Assembly: GCF_963924675.1 (NCBI RefSeq)
Contig: NC_089232.1
Span: 44,618,522 to 44,682,521 of the forward strand
Direction of reading: 5' to 3'
Length of the DNA: 64,000 nucleotides
From: Phocoena phocoena
Lineage: Eukaryota > Chordata > Mammalia > Artiodactyla > Phocoenidae
Part shown: in pieces, positions 1 through 12,780 of the stretch
Layout: each line of letters opens with the position of its first letter
Position numbering within the stretch: position 1 is the stretch's first letter
Notes under the pieces: generated by a model
The model's database searches: none
Seen by the model: only the letters and a program-made list of their open reading frames with translations
What the model was told of the DNA's origin: nothing
Translations under genes and position numbers: made by a program

Positions 1-1080
1 AGAAGTAGATAAGCTTTAGAGCCTTCCCCACTCAGCCATAAGCATGGTTTAAGAAAAAGTTTGGAAATCCCTAGTGCTAGACCACTCTGTTTTGAGGTCA
101 TTTGGTGCTAGGACCTGTCAATTCAGAGATGAGGGGGCCACCATTTATAGAAGGCTCAGAATCTGCTTCTAATCTTTGTTTGTAAAAGCGTCTTGGTTTC
201 CTAAGGAACATATGGCCTAGATTGAGAGTAAATATGTACCAGAGGGACTGAAAGATTAATGTAAGAGTATTCACAGATTCCTTCTTTATAATCTCCTGCT
301 AAGAATAGTTCTGGCACTGCCACCTCAGTGTTTCCTCACACTGGCTAGCTGAAATGGATGAAGGGTGAGGTTGCCTTGTGGGGGAAGGCAGTCTGTGGAG
401 TGGAAAACATTCTTTTCCCATCCCCTCACCATGGAGGATTAGGAGAAGGATTCCACTCAGGACACAACCCCCCCACCTTCAATACATGTCTGGGGGTGCT
501 CAAACCACCCTCCCCAGAGTGAGGCACTAGAGGGAGGGGGAGGACAAAGATCACCCTTCAGGATCCTGATCTGCCTGCAAATCCACAAGTAGGGGTTACT
601 GAAAGATAATGAGATGCTGACAGCCAAATGGGTGTATATTGCAAGGGGCCCCTGGTGCCTGGGGATGAGTCCCTGTCCATGGGAACTGTTGCAGGCACTG
701 CTCATTCAACCATATGAAAGGAAACTTGTGGAATATATGACTGAGCAGAGAAGTTGCCTGATCCCCTAGATTCCCTCCTAAACACTCACTGTCATATTCT
801 GCCTGCCAAAGGAGACAATGACCCTCAATGCCACAGAGATGTAGCTTAGGAGTAAGGGTCTCTCCACTTAAGGCTCGTGTTTGAAATTGCCTAAAGGCAG
901 AATCCTTTAACCTGAGAGCTGGAAGGGGCCAGGGGTGTCCACTACTTAGAGAGAGAAATTTCCAAACTGCATTATGAATGTAAAGACAAGATGCTGACAA
1001 GATCTTAGACTTTGATATCTAATCCATGGGTGTCAGTTGGAAATCAACTGGAAATCAACCTAAATCTTGTTGTTAAGGAG

Positions 1081-1200
1081 TTTATTCATTCATTCAACAA
1101 ATATTTATGGAGTGCTGGCACTGTTATCAAATTTGGAGATAAAGTAGTATATCAGAAATTTTGCTTTCACAGAGTTGACATCCTAGTTTGAGGAGAGGGG
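1081..1200 (+). repeat. Ancient mammalian repeat fragment
   Basis: The stretch opens with the widespread ATTCATTCAACAAATATTTA motif and continues with a decayed version of the sequence that follows it in many mammalian MIR/L2-class repeats. The family is not assigned. Too diverged for a firm call. Confidence 0.35.
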
Positions 1201-1340
1201 TTAAGAAGAATCTCCTAATCTGGTAAACAACAAAGGCCTGTGATTGTTCAACTCTTAAGGCAATCCTCAGACCTCCAACCAACAGGAGTAGGATTAAAAA
1301 AGAAGTGGCATTGATCCCACTTCTGACACCAATCCCACAT

Positions 1341-1470
1341 CCCACTTGTTTTTTTTTTTTTTTGGCTGTCACCCATGGCATGCAGAACTTCCCTGATCCC
1401 TCGTTTAGGGATCAAACAGCGACCCGTGCAGTGGAAGCTGAGTCTTAACCACCAGACCACCAGGGGAGTC
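1341..1470 (-). mobile_element. Short CHR-type tRNA-derived SINE
   Basis: The poly(T) run at the left, and the block reading GGGATCAAACAGCGACCC then GTCTTAACCACCAGACCACC, are the reverse complement of a tRNA-like SINE head with its A and B boxes. The copy is bounded by a direct repeat CACCAATCCCACAT at 1327-1340 and 1471-1484, a clean 14-bp target-site duplication from L1-driven insertion. Confidence 0.85.
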
Positions 1471-1821
1471 CACCAATCCCACATCTGATTGCCTGAAGCC
1501 CTTGCCAGAATGCAGTCAGCCACTTTCCAGGTAAACACTGGATATCTATTGAGGTTTTAGATGTAAGAGAAAAACCAAGGGCAGCTAAATTTTGCTTTGA
1601 CTCTCACTGAGCCAACTCTTTTTGTAAAAGTCAGAGATTCCAGAACAAAAAAACAAGGGAAATGGAAAGATGTGAAAGGTTTCAAATGTTGGGGAGGTAA
1701 TGGTAGTAATAATAAAGTTGATATAAAACTGTCATTAACTAACTTTTGCTTTAAAAAATGGCCAAGATGGAGACTGATTTCAAATTAAAATTTTTAAATG
1801 TGAGGATTTCTACTTTAAAAT

Positions 1822-4453
1822 ATGTGTACTATCCCACTGAAGAAAAGCCCAGAATTAGACGGCTTCGCTGGTAAATTCTACCAAACATTTAAAGAGGAAT
1901 TAACACCAATCCTTCTCAAACTTTTCCAAAAAACTGAAGAGGAGGGAACACTCCCAAACTCATTTTATGAGACCAGCATTATCCTGATACCAAAAACAGA
2001 AAAGGACATTACTAGAAAAGTATAAGCCAATATCTCTGATGGATACAGATGTAAAAGTTCTCAGTCACATACTAGCAAACCGAATTCAGCAGCACATTAA
2101 AAGAATCATTCACCATGATCACGTGGGATTTATCCTGGGGATGCAAGGATGGTTCAACATATGCAAATCAATCAGTGTGATACATCATATTCACAGAATG
2201 AAAGAAAAGAAATATATGATAATCTCAACAGACGTGGAAAAAGCATTTTACAAAATTCAACATCCATTCATGATAAAAACTATTAACAAATTAGGAATAG
2301 AAAGAACATAGCTCAACAAAATAAAGGCCATATAAGACAGGCCCATAGCTAATATCATACTTAATGGTGAAAGGTTAAAAGCTTTTCCTCTAACATCAGG
2401 AACAAGACAAATGTGCCACACTATTCAACATAGTACTGGAAGTCCTAGCTAGAGTAATCAGGTAAGAAAAAGAAATAAAAGTATCAGAATTGGAAAGGAA
2501 GAATAAAATTGTCTCTATATTCAGATGACATGATTTTACATACAGAAAATCCTAAAGACAACCATAAACCTGTTAAATCTAATCAATGATTTCAGTAAAG
2601 TTATATGATACAAATTAACACAGAAAAATCAGTAGTGTTTCTATAAACTAACAACAAACTTTCAGAAAAAGGAATAAAGAAATCAACCACATTTACAAGA
2701 GCATCAAGAACAAAATACTCAGGAATAAATTTAACTATGGAGGTGAAAGATCTCTACTCTGAAAACTACAAGACATTGATAAAAGAAATTGAGGAAGAGG
2801 CAAATAAATGGAAAGGTATCTCATGTTCATGCATTAGAAGAGTACTGTTAAATTGTCAATACTACAAAAGCCATCTATAGATTAAATGCAATCCCTATCA
2901 AGATTCCAACGGTGGGACTTCCCTTGTGGTGCAGTGGTTAAGAATCTGCCTGTGAATGCAGGGGACACGGGTTTGAGCCCTGGTCCAGGAAGATCCCACA
3001 TGCTGCAGAGTAACTAAGCCCCTATGCCACAACTACTGAGCCTGCACGCTACAGCCCATGAGCCACAACTATTGAGCCCATGTGCCGCAACTACTGAAGC
3101 CTGTGTGCCTAGAGCCTGTGCTCCACAACAAGAGAAGCCACTGCAATGAGAAGTCCATGCACCGCGATGAAGAAAAGCTCCTGCTCACTGCAACTAGAGA
3201 AAGCCCACATGCAGCAACGAAGCCCCAACACAGCCAACAATAAATAAATAAAAACATATTAAAAAAAAAGATTCCAATGGCATTTTTTTTACAGAAGTAG
3301 AACAAACACTCCTAAAATTTATCCAGAACCACAAAAGACCCTGAATAGTCAAAGAAATCCTCAGAAAGAAGAACAAAGTAGGAGGCATCACACTTCCTGA
3401 CTTCAAGCTATACTATAAAGCTATAGTCATCAAAACAGTATAGTATCAATATAAAAGCAGACAAATAGACCAATGGAACAGAATCAAGAGACCAGATATA
3501 AACCCAAGCATATACAATAAACTCACATTTGACAAGGGAGCCAAGAATACTCAACAGAGAAAAGACAGTGTCTTCAATAAATGGTTCTGGGATAACTGGA
3601 TAGTCACATGTCAAAGAATGAAACCAGACCCATAACTTACACCACTCACAAAAATTAACTCCAAATGGATTAAAGACATTTAAATGTAAGACCTGAAACC
3701 ATGAAACTCTTAGAAGAAAACATAAGAACAAAGCTCTTTGATATAAGTCTTGGTAATGATTTTTTGGATATAACACCTAAAGGGCAAGAAACAAAATAAA
3801 AAATAAACAAGCAGACTACACTAAACTAAAAAGCTTCTGCACAGTAAAGGAAATCATCAACAAAGTGAAGAGACAATCTATGGAATGGGAAAAATATTTG
3901 CAAACCATATATTGACAAGGGGTTAATATCCAAAATATATTTAAAAACTCATACAACTCAATAACAAAAAACCAAATAACCCCATTAAAAAATGGGCAAA
4001 GGACCTGAATAGACATTTCTCCAAAGAAGATATATGAAAGGCCAACAGGTACATGAAAATATGCTCAACATCACTAGTCATTAGGGAAATACAAATTAAA
4101 ACCATAATGAGGTATCAATTCATTCCTGTTAGAATGCCCATCATCAAAAAGACAAGACAGAACAAATGCTGGCATGGATGTGAAGAAAAGGGATCCCTTG
4201 TGCACTGTTGGTGGGAATGTAAATTGGTGCAGCCGCTATGGAAAAAAGTATGGAGGAGCCTCAAAAAATTAAAAATAGAACTACCATATGATCCAGCAAT
4301 TACACTTCTGGACTATATCCAAAGGAAATGAAAAACACTAATTCGAAAATATATCTGTACCCCTATATGCACAGCAGCATTATTTACAATAGCCAAGACA
4401 TGGAAACAACGTAAGTGCCCATCAATGAATGAAATGGACAAAGAAGTTGTGGT
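1822..4453 (+). mobile_element. Old L1 fragment, ORF2 and 3' part
   Basis: Broken reading frames at 1822-2025, 2039-2311 and 4053-4331 encode decayed L1 ORF2 pieces: reverse transcriptase text such as [16 protein letters not shown] and a later C-terminal piece with [17 protein letters not shown]. Many stops and indels make it older than the other L1 copies in the window. A CHR SINE interrupts it at 2913-3267. It is antisense to EML6. The 5' and 3' limits are approximate, and a short AC run follows the 3' limit. Confidence 0.85.
2913..3267 (+). mobile_element. CHR-1-like SINE (long form) inside old L1
   Basis: It starts with GGGACTTCCCTTGTGGTGCAGTGG, carries the tRNA-like B box GGTTTGAGCCC, the repeated CCACAACTACTGAGCC units, and ends in CAACAATAAATAAATAAAA. 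The duplicated target AAGATTCCAAYGG lies at 2900-2912 and 3268-3280 and belongs to the interrupted L1, so the SINE is the younger element. Confidence 0.92.
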
Positions 4454-4455
4454 AT

Positions 4456-4471
4456 ACACACACACACACAA
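4456..4471. repeat. (AC)n microsatellite
   Basis: A short uninterrupted AC run of about eight units at the 3' border of the old L1, grown from the TATACACACA motif that L1 ORF2 normally carries there. Confidence 0.8.
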
Positions 4472-4672
4472 TTACTAGAGTTACCCATAATTTACAAGTA
4501 AACTACATCAAACCGGTGCTAAGACAACACAATTTAAATGTTAAAAGCTAACTTTTCTAACTCAGAATTTTTTTTTAAGAGAGAGGTGACCTTGCCAGTC
4601 TGAGATAAACAGTAGAGGCTAGCAGGAAGCCCAAAGCCTTTCTGAGGGAAGAAATAAATATGCTTTAGCTTG

Positions 4673-4881
4673 TTTTTTTTTTTTTTTTTGCGGTACGCGG
4701 GCCTCTCACTGTTGTGGCCTCTCCCGTTGCGGAGCACAGGCTCCGGACGCGCAGGCTCAGCGGCCATGGCTCACGGGCCTAGCCGCTCCGCGGCATGTGG
4801 GATCGTCCCGGACCGGGGCACGAACCTGTGTCCCCTGCATCGGCAGGCGGACTCTCAACCACTGCACCACCAGGGAAGCCC
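4673..4881 (-). mobile_element. CHR-2-like SINE (short form)
   Basis: Poly(T), then GCGGTACGCGGGCCTCTCAC, then the reverse complement of the tRNA-like head ending in CCACCAGGGAAGCCC. Low divergence and many retained CpG sites suggest a fairly recent insertion. The target duplication TAGCTTG lies at 4666-4672 and 4882-4888. Confidence 0.93.
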
Positions 4882-5286
4882 TAGCTTGGTATTTTGATTT
4901 GTGATTTGTGACTATAAGTTATGCAGATTCTAAGGTGAGAAAACGGGTGGAGGGTTTGAAAAAATACATACTGCTGACTCAGGTGCACTGAGAAAATAAT
5001 CCCTAAGCTAACAATTACATCCACTTAGAAAAATAAAAATTAGTGAATACTTTAATGCCAATTTCCATAAAAATAGTTCAACTTGTATTTATTTTGTATC
5101 TTTTATCATAAAGTTGGAGTTCTGTCTGAATACAGGCTCCAACTGAATATATTAAATAAAAATCTCCATTATTACTGTTCCCCATGCAGATGGTTAATCT
5201 AAGCAGTTAGGTGAGGAGGGGGTGGGAACATGGTCCCACCAGGTGCAACTAGGAAGACTAATGGCTGGTCAGCATATGTGGATTTT

Positions 5287-5657
5287 TTTTAATTAATGTT
5301 TTTTTAAAATTATTTTTAAATTTTTATTAATTTATTTTTGCCTGTGTTGGGTCTTCGTTGCTGCATGGGCTTTATCTAGTTGTGGTGAGCGAGGGCTACT
5401 CTTCATTGTAGTGCATGGGCTTCTCACTGAAATGGCTTCTCTTGTTGTGGAGCACGGACTCTAGGCACACAGGCTTCAGTAGTTGTGACACACAGGCTCA
5501 GTAGTTGTGGCTCACGGGCTCTAGAGTGCAGGCTCAGTAGTTGTGGCACACAGGCTTAGTTGCTCTGTGGCATGTGGGATCTTCCTGGACCAGGGCTCGA
5601 ACCTGTGTCCCCTGCATTAGCAGGTGGATTCCTAACCACTGTGCCACCAGGGGAGCC
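5287..5657 (-). mobile_element. CHR-1-like SINE (long form)
   Basis: The reverse complement of the long CHR form: T-rich tail at the left, GTTGGGTCTTCGTTGCTGCA, several CAGTAGTTGTGGC units, and the tRNA-like head at the right end. The target duplication GCATATKTGGATTTT lies at 5272-5286 and 5658-5672, with one mismatch. Most CpGs have decayed. Confidence 0.92.
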
Positions 5658-5952
5658 GCATATTTGGATTTTAATAAAAGACCATATCCCACATTTGGAG
5701 TTATTATTAAATCCTATCTAGAAATTAAGAAAATGCTTTTGTGATTCATTTCTGTGGTCATCACCCAGTTACCACAGGAGGCAAAACTGGGGTTGCATGG
5801 TATTTTGATCCATACAAGAAAACGGATATTGGTACCAAACATTTCTATAGTTTTAAGTTTCTAACTTCTGTTTTTTTGTCTTAATGTGAAAATACAAATC
5901 TCTGGAGATGGACCAAAGATGTTTAAACACTATTTTTAAAGATACTGTGGAA

Positions 5953-7142
5953 CCTCCTAGAGTAATGGAAATAAAAACAAAAATAAACAAATGGGACTTA
6001 ATTAAACTTAAAAGCTTTTGCACAGCAAAGGAAACCATAAACAAGATGAAAAGACAACCCTCAAAATGGGAGAAAATATTTGCAAATGAAACAACAGACA
6101 AAGGATTAATCTCCAAAATATACAAACAGCTCATGGAGCTCAACATCAAAAAATCCAGTTAAAAAATGGGCGGAAGACCTAAATAGACATTTCACCAAGG
6201 AAGACATACAGATGGCCAAGAGGCACATGAAAAGATGCTCAACATCACTAATTATTAGAGAAATGCAAATCAAAACTACAATGAGGTATCACCTCACACC
6301 AGTCAGAATGGCCATTATCAAAAAAGCTAGAAAGAATAAATGCTGGAAAGGGTGTGGTGAAAAGGGAACCCTTCTGCACTGCTGGTGGGAATGTAAATTG
6401 ATACAACCACTATGGAAAACAGTATGTGGGTTCCTTAAAGAACTAAAAATAGAACTACCATATGACCCAGCAATCCCACTACTGGGCATATATCCTGAGA
6501 AAACCATAATTCAAAAAGAGTCTTGTACCACAATGTTCACTGCAGCACTATTTGCAATAGCAAGGACATGGAACCAACCTAAATGTCCACTGACAGATGA
6601 ATGGATAAAGATGTGGCACATATATACAGTGGAATATTACTCAGCCAGAAAAAGAAATGAAACTGAGTTATTTGTAGTGAGGTGGATGGACCTAGAGTCT
6701 GTCATACAGAGTGAAGTAAGTCAGAAAGAGAAAAACAAATACCGCACACTAACGCATATATATGGAACCAAAAAAAAATGGTACTGATAAATCTAGTTTC
6801 AGGGCAGGAATAAAGAGGTAGACATAGAGAATGGACTTGAGGACCTGGGGTGGGAGGGGAAAGCTGGGGCAAAGTGAGAGTAGCAACGACATATATACAG
6901 TACCGAGTGTAAAATAGTTGGCCGGTGGGAAGCAGCAGCATAGCACAGGGAGATTGGCTTGGTGCTCTGTGCGATGACCAAGAGGGGTGGGATTGGGAGG
7001 ATGGGAGGGAGGCTCAAGAGGGAGCAGATATGGGGACATGCGTATTCATACGGCTGATTCGCTTTGTTGTGCAACAGAAACTAACACAGTATTGTGAAGC
7101 AATTACACTCCAATAAAGATCTATTAAAAAAATAATGCAAAA
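5953..7142 (+). mobile_element. 5'-truncated L1, 3' end
   Basis: An L1 copy cut within the 3' part of ORF2, with the C-terminal ORF2 domain open at 6212-6787 (including [18 protein letters not shown], the cysteine-histidine motif). The usual 3' UTR follows, ending in CTCCAATAAAGATCTATT and an A-rich tail. A 15-bp target duplication AAAGATACTGTGGAA lies at 5938-5952 and 7143-7157. The copy is dead by truncation and antisense to EML6. Confidence 0.95.
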
Positions 7143-7157
7143 AAAGATACTGTGGAA

Positions 7158-7882
7158 TATAAAAATGCAATGTGACTACAAAATACTGATTTTATAAAAT
7201 ATTGATTTTATAATTCTCATCTTTTATGAGTTGATTCTTGAGGCACTCCTAGACAATGGTGTAAAAACTATGGCTCATCAAGACTGTCCCACTTAAATTA
7301 GGTAAAGTTTTAAGTGTCTCTAATAATTCTTGATATTGATTTAGCTGTATTTACTGGCATCTTTGATTGTATATATACAGTTATAATATTAGGTAATAAA
7401 CACCTTTACATATTCAAAGGCATTTATAAAGGATAGTAATTACTGGCCTGAAGTTCTCTTCTGTGATAATAACACCAGTTTCCATTAGGAAAAAAATTTA
7501 AGAATGAGCCGATATTTTCCATGTGTCCCTCCAAAATCCACCCTCCACCCTTCTCTCCTGTTCTGTGCCCTCCATGGCTGGGCTGTTGTGGACTCTTTCA
7601 ATGGACTGTCTTGCCCTTCCGGTTCTGACTGGATTCAGCTAAAGAGAGGCACCAGTAGAAGATTAGTGAGTGAGAGGAGAATGCAATTGAGGCATCTATT
7701 CCTTCAGTACCTCCTTGCTGGGGCTCACGTTAGTTACCTTCAACCCTCCCCGTCAGGTCTCAGCTCCTGTAAGGTGGATTGCTCCCGCAGCTACCTTCTC
7801 CACGTCTGGCAAGAGCTTCCTGCACTTGCCCCTTCTGTCTCTGGGATGGTAATGACTTACTATCCCCAAGGTGCTACCCCAT
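7158..7882. other. Intron sequence, nothing recognised
   Basis: Unique-looking AT-rich intron. The open frame that starts at 7504 runs into the SINE at 7899 and has no recognised domain. Confidence 0.6.
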
Positions 7883-7898
7883 CCCTATTGTTTCTTTT

Positions 7899-8221
7899 CT
7901 TTTTTTTTTTTAATTTATCTTATTATTTTATCTTTTGGCTGTGTTGGGTCTTCATTGCTGCGTGTGGGCTTTCTCTAGATGCGGTGAGCAGGGGCTACTC
8001 TTTGTTGCGGTACAAGGGCTCCTCATTGCAGTGGCTTCTCTTGTTGCAGAGCACGGGCTCTAGGCACACAGGCTTCAGGAGCTGTGGCACGTGGGCTCAG
8101 CAGTTGTGGTGCACGGGCTTAGTTGCTCCGCAGCATGTGGGATCTTCCCGGACCAGGGCTCGAACCCGTGTCCCCTGCATTGGCAGGCGGATTCTTAACA
8201 GCTGTGCCACCAGGGAAGCCC
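7899..8221 (-). mobile_element. CHR-1-like SINE (long form)
   Basis: T-rich tail, GCTGTGTTGGGTCTTCATTG, the repeated GTGG..GGGCTC units and the reverse-complement tRNA-like head at the right end. The 16-bp target duplication CCCTATTGTTTCTTTT at 7883-7898 and 8222-8237 is perfect. Confidence 0.94.
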
Positions 8222-8237
8222 CCCTATTGTTTCTTTT

Positions 8238-11200
8238 AATCCTGCCCACACCTTTGCTAACAGTCCCTTCATTAAGCTCTCCCCAAATTACTTCCTTTTC
8301 AGAGTATCTTTCTTTCTTGCTGGGGTCACAACTGACACAGAGTTTAGGCCAAGTGTGAAAGACTTAGGTTATTCCTTTCACTGTCTACCACTTTTATGAA
8401 ATTCTATCTAAGATATTAGTTGTCTTATATTTATATATTCTTTGAAGCCAACTCTAGGGGAGCCTGAGCCAAGAATCGAAACCAGAAAAGAAAGATTTCT
8501 GAAGTTTTAGATAAGAGTATCCAATGCAGTCTTTAGAAATACAATATATAACATGGTGCAAAGACAGGAAAAAGCTCCTATTCAAACAAAGCCAAAAAAA
8601 AGTTACATTTAAAAATATCCATATAACCTTATGACTTTTTGAGCCTACTTTTTTCTATTTCAGGTCTACAATAATTTAAGCAATCTCTAGTAGTTATGGG
8701 GAACAAACTAATGCGCACTCAATAGAGACCAGATTCTCTGCTTGGGACAGGAAAACCAAAGATGAGCGTGCATTCTGAGCACTAGACGAGGTTCTGGAAG
8801 CATGGATTCCTGACGATGGAAAAGACTTCCTGACCTTCCTCAGCCACATAAGTGCCACAGATGGCTGCTGAGCGCCAGGATGACCCAACAGTTCACGCAA
8901 GGCTAGGTGCTAGCTGGACAGGTGTGGCTGGTTCAAGGAAGCAAGACAGTCTGGCGTGCTAAAGAAAAGACCAGCATGCTCGGTAAGCACCTGGAAGGGA
9001 CTGCATATTGGTAGGTGTAGCCTAGTATTCTTTTGAGAGCAATTACACATTTCTCTCAGCTTTCCCACCTGTTGAAAGACTGAAACTGAAGATCGTATGG
9101 CTTCTGAAGAATAAGAACTCACAGTGTGTTCGAATTATACAAAAAAGCGTAATCAAAAGCCTTCCAGCTACTTAAAAATCAAACGAGTCTAATTAGAAAC
9201 AATCTATGACTATCATAAATTTTAGGAAGTAGGGATTCAGTTGCTTAAAAACTGATTGATACATAATGTGCAGCTGCCTTCAAGGCACTGTTCTCAGTAT
9301 GACAGATGCCACACTCATCTCACAGGTTCTAAGGTGGAAAGGGATTTAAACCAGAAGTAGAACTGCCTGAAACATTGGTAGGAGGCAAGATAAGTCCCTG
9401 CACTGAGTGGGTGTTCCAAGCTCACATCTCCTGGGGTCCTCAAGTATTTGTCTCCCGTTAGTCTTATTGGTGCATGCCTCGGCACAGGTACATAGAACAG
9501 GCACCCAGGTATCTGCAGGTATACACAGAAGGGAACAATGAAGGGAAGGTCAAGGACAGTCCCTGGTCAGTAGGGCTTGAAGTAGTCAAAGGGAGCAGTG
9601 TCAAGGTTGACAGTCCCGAATATTCCCAGGGAGAACCTGGGTGTTTGATGCCTGGCCCCCTGCACCTGACGTCTGAGATGCTGCCTCTCTCTCACGCCTG
9701 GCATGCTGGAGCCTGTGGAGCCCATTTTGCGCTCCAGGTGGAGGACTCAGGGAAGCTGTCTGCCTGACTTATTGTTTGGAGTCCCCCCTACCCCAAGGGC
9801 TTGGCCCTGCCCCACGTTCCCTCTCTCATCCTGCTTTCTCACAAATTCTCTGAATGTCTGCCTCGCCTGGCACCCCTTTCTTTTGCAGGTTGGAAGCTGC
9901 CTACAGTCCTATCTCTGAGGTTCAAGCTTCCCTAAAATTACTGACAAGGATTGGAGGAGACTGCTTGTTCTCAGTTCTGATTAGGAACTGACTCATGACC
10001 ATGGAGGCTGCTAACTCAGACACCACTTACTACTCCTTCTCCCTTCGCCCATTCCTGGTGTGGTCCTGCTTAGTTCCCAGCATGCTGTGCAGCTGGCATC
10101 CTGCTCTATGGTTACAGCCCCCTCTGGGAACTGATGCTGTCAAGGCTTCTTAAAGTTATCGAAGACATTGCTATGTATAGAAAAGGCTTGACTATTCCTT
10201 TGGACGCTGGATTTATATCTTCTTCACTGCATGTTTTACTCACACACCCTGGTGTGAATTATTTTTTTAAATGCCAGTAAAGTGGTGAAATGCCTACCCC
10301 TGTATCTCATAACACTATGAAGCATTTTTTCTTTCATATTAAAAAAAAGTCAATCCTGTGTATGCTAATCTATGATGACCTTGTGTGATGAAGAAAATGA
10401 GAGAGCTTCAAAATTCTGGATTTTAGGACTGAAAATTCTTAGGGTCCTCTCTATCTTCACGTTTCTTACCTCTTCCTAAATTGGGCAGGTATGAGATTTT
10501 TACAGACCTGCCCAAAGAGACACCAAGACCAAGAGAGGTTCAGGTGAACCGTATTTTAGGTTAGAAACTAGCTGTAGTGTTTGGATTTAGGAATGTGATT
10601 AGATTTCTATATCTTAGCGGCCAGTCTAAATCTCCGCATGAAGAATCACTGAGTTGTAGCAAGCAGCCAGAAACAACCTTGGAATAATAGCCAAGTCAAC
10701 TCATTTCATAATGTTATGTGAAACTGGAAAGATTGGGTATTTTTTTTTCAAAAGAATGTGTAATTTAGTTCAAATGTTTATTTTAGAGTGGATTATTTAA
10801 GTGGGAAGCTTATTCATGTACTTATGTGCATATGATTTTTAAAAATTTTTCTTTCTTTATTTTTAGAATTAGTTCCTTTAAAAATATTTCCTCTTTGTGG
10901 CCACTAAATAACCATGTTGCAAGCAAAATAAACTGTAACTTACAGACTACTGCAGAAAAATCTTTTTTTTTTATTATTAAAAGAGAACTCTGAACCCTCA
11001 TAGTAACATTTAACAAAGATGCTAGGGAAGAATTAGGGTTTTTTTGGTTTTTTTTGCATCAATTCAATCCTCTTGCCTGTAGCACACCCACCATTTATCA
11101 GGCTTATTTTAACATCTGGCACTAAACTGAAGCAGGAGGAGAAATGACATTTTATTTCTTTGTATTTAAATTTCCACCTAATAGTAAAAGGTGATAGATT

Positions 11201-12092
11201 AGATTTACTAAATACTTATTAGGCAGAAAGCCATGCTGAATGCAAAAAACAACTTGAACCACATTAATTATACATCATGGGACCAGGGTACATGTGAACA
11301 CTGAACCCATGTCAGTGGAAAGAGCCCACAGAGAATTCTTAAACATCTTTGAGATCCATGAAATTCTCTTTGGATGTTAGAGTTTTTATTCAATATTTAT
11401 CCTCCTTAGTATGAATATGGTAAATCAAGTAATTGTAGTAATTATGAGTTTTTGTTTGTTTTTTAGAAATGCTAAAGTGTTTTATCAATACTTACAGTAG
11501 CACATCAGAAAGCACACCAAAATAATACCAGAAACCCTTTCTACACAGAGGATCCACAGCAACAAAATCAAATTGGTTAGGCCTGGAATGGTCAAACACG
11601 CCTGAACACATCTAGGCAGGTGAAGACACATAAGAGAAGGCACACCAAGTGATACGGTGTAATGCACAGACTCTGGGCAGAATGGAGGATTATTTTTCAC
11701 AATCCACAGATATTCCTCCTAGACCTTAGAAGTCTGCCTTCCCCCCACCTCCCCAGTCAGCATGCTCTCCCATCAGCCATCACATTCAGGACAGGTTTGG
11801 GCTGCCCTGACATCCTCTCTAGGCAAAGGGAAGCCTGGCCTAACCAAATCTCATGTCTAATCAAGTCATTTTCCATAAACAACTTCTGCAAAGTGTAACC
11901 CACCCTCTCCTCACATTAAAGGCTGTGGGCAGTTTCCCTCAGCTTAAGCCTGTGTGCAGGTTAAGACTCTGTGCATATACATAGATAAAGACTAGCTTAA
12001 GTAGCAGCTTTGAGTGCAAAGAAGATGCACTCTGCTTTCAACGAGTTTCTTGTCAAGAGTAATAAATGCAAGCAAACCTGGCAACACCGTAC
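8238..12092. other. Intron sequence, nothing recognised
   Basis: Mostly unique intron of EML6. I see no exon of the third EMAP unit, no RNA gene and no clear repeat. T-rich tracts occur at about 10740-11060. Strongly decayed repeats could be missed by eye. Confidence 0.55.
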
Positions 12093-12219
12093 CTTTCTTC
12101 CACTGAAACTTCTTTCATCTGCTGGTGTGGTTTGGTGCCTTCCATCTCCCTGATGCTCACAGCACAGATCTTGGTGGTGTAATCGACGGCCTTTTCTCTA
12201 GCAACGTCACTGTCATAGC
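12093..12219 (-). CDS. EML6: EML6 coding exon, linker after the middle EMAP unit
   Basis: 127 nt with an AG acceptor after 12219 and a GTACGG donor. It reads [17 protein letters not shown] through the [13 protein letters not shown] stretch, and the arginine codon is split into the next exon, which is outside the window. It forms the charged linker between the second and third EMAP units and carries no WD40 blade. The upstream exon is only 98 bp away (12318-12519) and supplies the first base of the glycine codon, which confirms the pairing. It is the most 3' exon of EML6 in the window. Confidence 0.93.
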
Positions 12220-12317
12220 CTCAAACAGAAAGACACGGGAAGGGAGCAGAGTTGGTTTGCGGTGGTGCGAGAGCAGGTGTGGAGGAAGGCGTGGCTGGCG
12301 CCAGCCACTGGGCTCAC

Positions 12318-12519
12318 CTCCATCCTCCTCCGCGTCAGTGTCCGACTCCTCACTGTCCGCCAGCTTGCTCTCCTGGGTCCCCACAAACTCCCTCGTCCAG
12401 ATCATCAGGGCCGTGTCGGCACCGCCCACCGTGAGCAGCACAGAGTCATTGTGCAGCCATCTCACGTTGGTGACGTGGGCACTGTGCCCCACGTACCTCT
12501 TGAATCTCGCGTGCTGGCC
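12318..12519 (-). CDS. EML6: EML6 coding exon, last WD40 blade of the middle unit plus acidic tail
   Basis: 202 nt. It opens with [20 protein letters not shown], a GH-start WD40 blade that closes at [14 protein letters not shown], then turns into the acidic run [13 protein letters not shown]. It starts in phase 0 and ends with one base of a split glycine codon. The acceptor is TTTGCAG and the donor GTGAGC. The run of acidic residues marks the end of the second beta-propeller and the start of the linker. GC content is clearly higher than in the flanking intron. Confidence 0.96.
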
Positions 12520-12654
12520 CTGCAAAGCCGGAAAGTGGCGATGACCCCACTGGGAGTCTCATTATTCCTGTTTCTGGACTATTTCATCCCTGTTACTCTC
12601 TAGAGTAGTTTCCACTGGATACAAAGGAAACGATTCATGTAAGTAGTAATTTCC

Positions 12655-12780
12655 CTATATTTTTGTAGAGTGTAAGCTCCACGAGGGCAGGGATTAGCTC
12701 TCTTTCTTCCCTAAAGCATTTTCTGCCTCGTAGGTCCTCAGCAGATAGTCTGTGAGGGAATGAATAAAATGCAAGCTACA
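12655..12780 (+). repeat. L2-like 3' end fragment
   Basis: Text of the form GTGTAAGCTCCACGAGGGCA, then CCTCAGCAGATAGTC and GAATGAATAAAA, resembles the 3' end of mammalian L2 elements. It is strongly decayed and no target duplication is visible. Confidence 0.5.

Noticed and set aside
4456..4471. CRISPR-like or other array
   Set aside because: It is a plain dinucleotide run. The CCACAACTACTG units elsewhere are internal to SINEs.
7504..8358. Long plus-strand open frame of 284 residues
   Set aside because: The middle is the reverse complement of a CHR SINE and there is no recognised domain, so the frame is accidental.
1..12092. Next downstream EML6 exon (start of the third EMAP unit)
   Set aside because: No text for a HELP domain such as FGYRGFDCRNNL was found on the minus strand.
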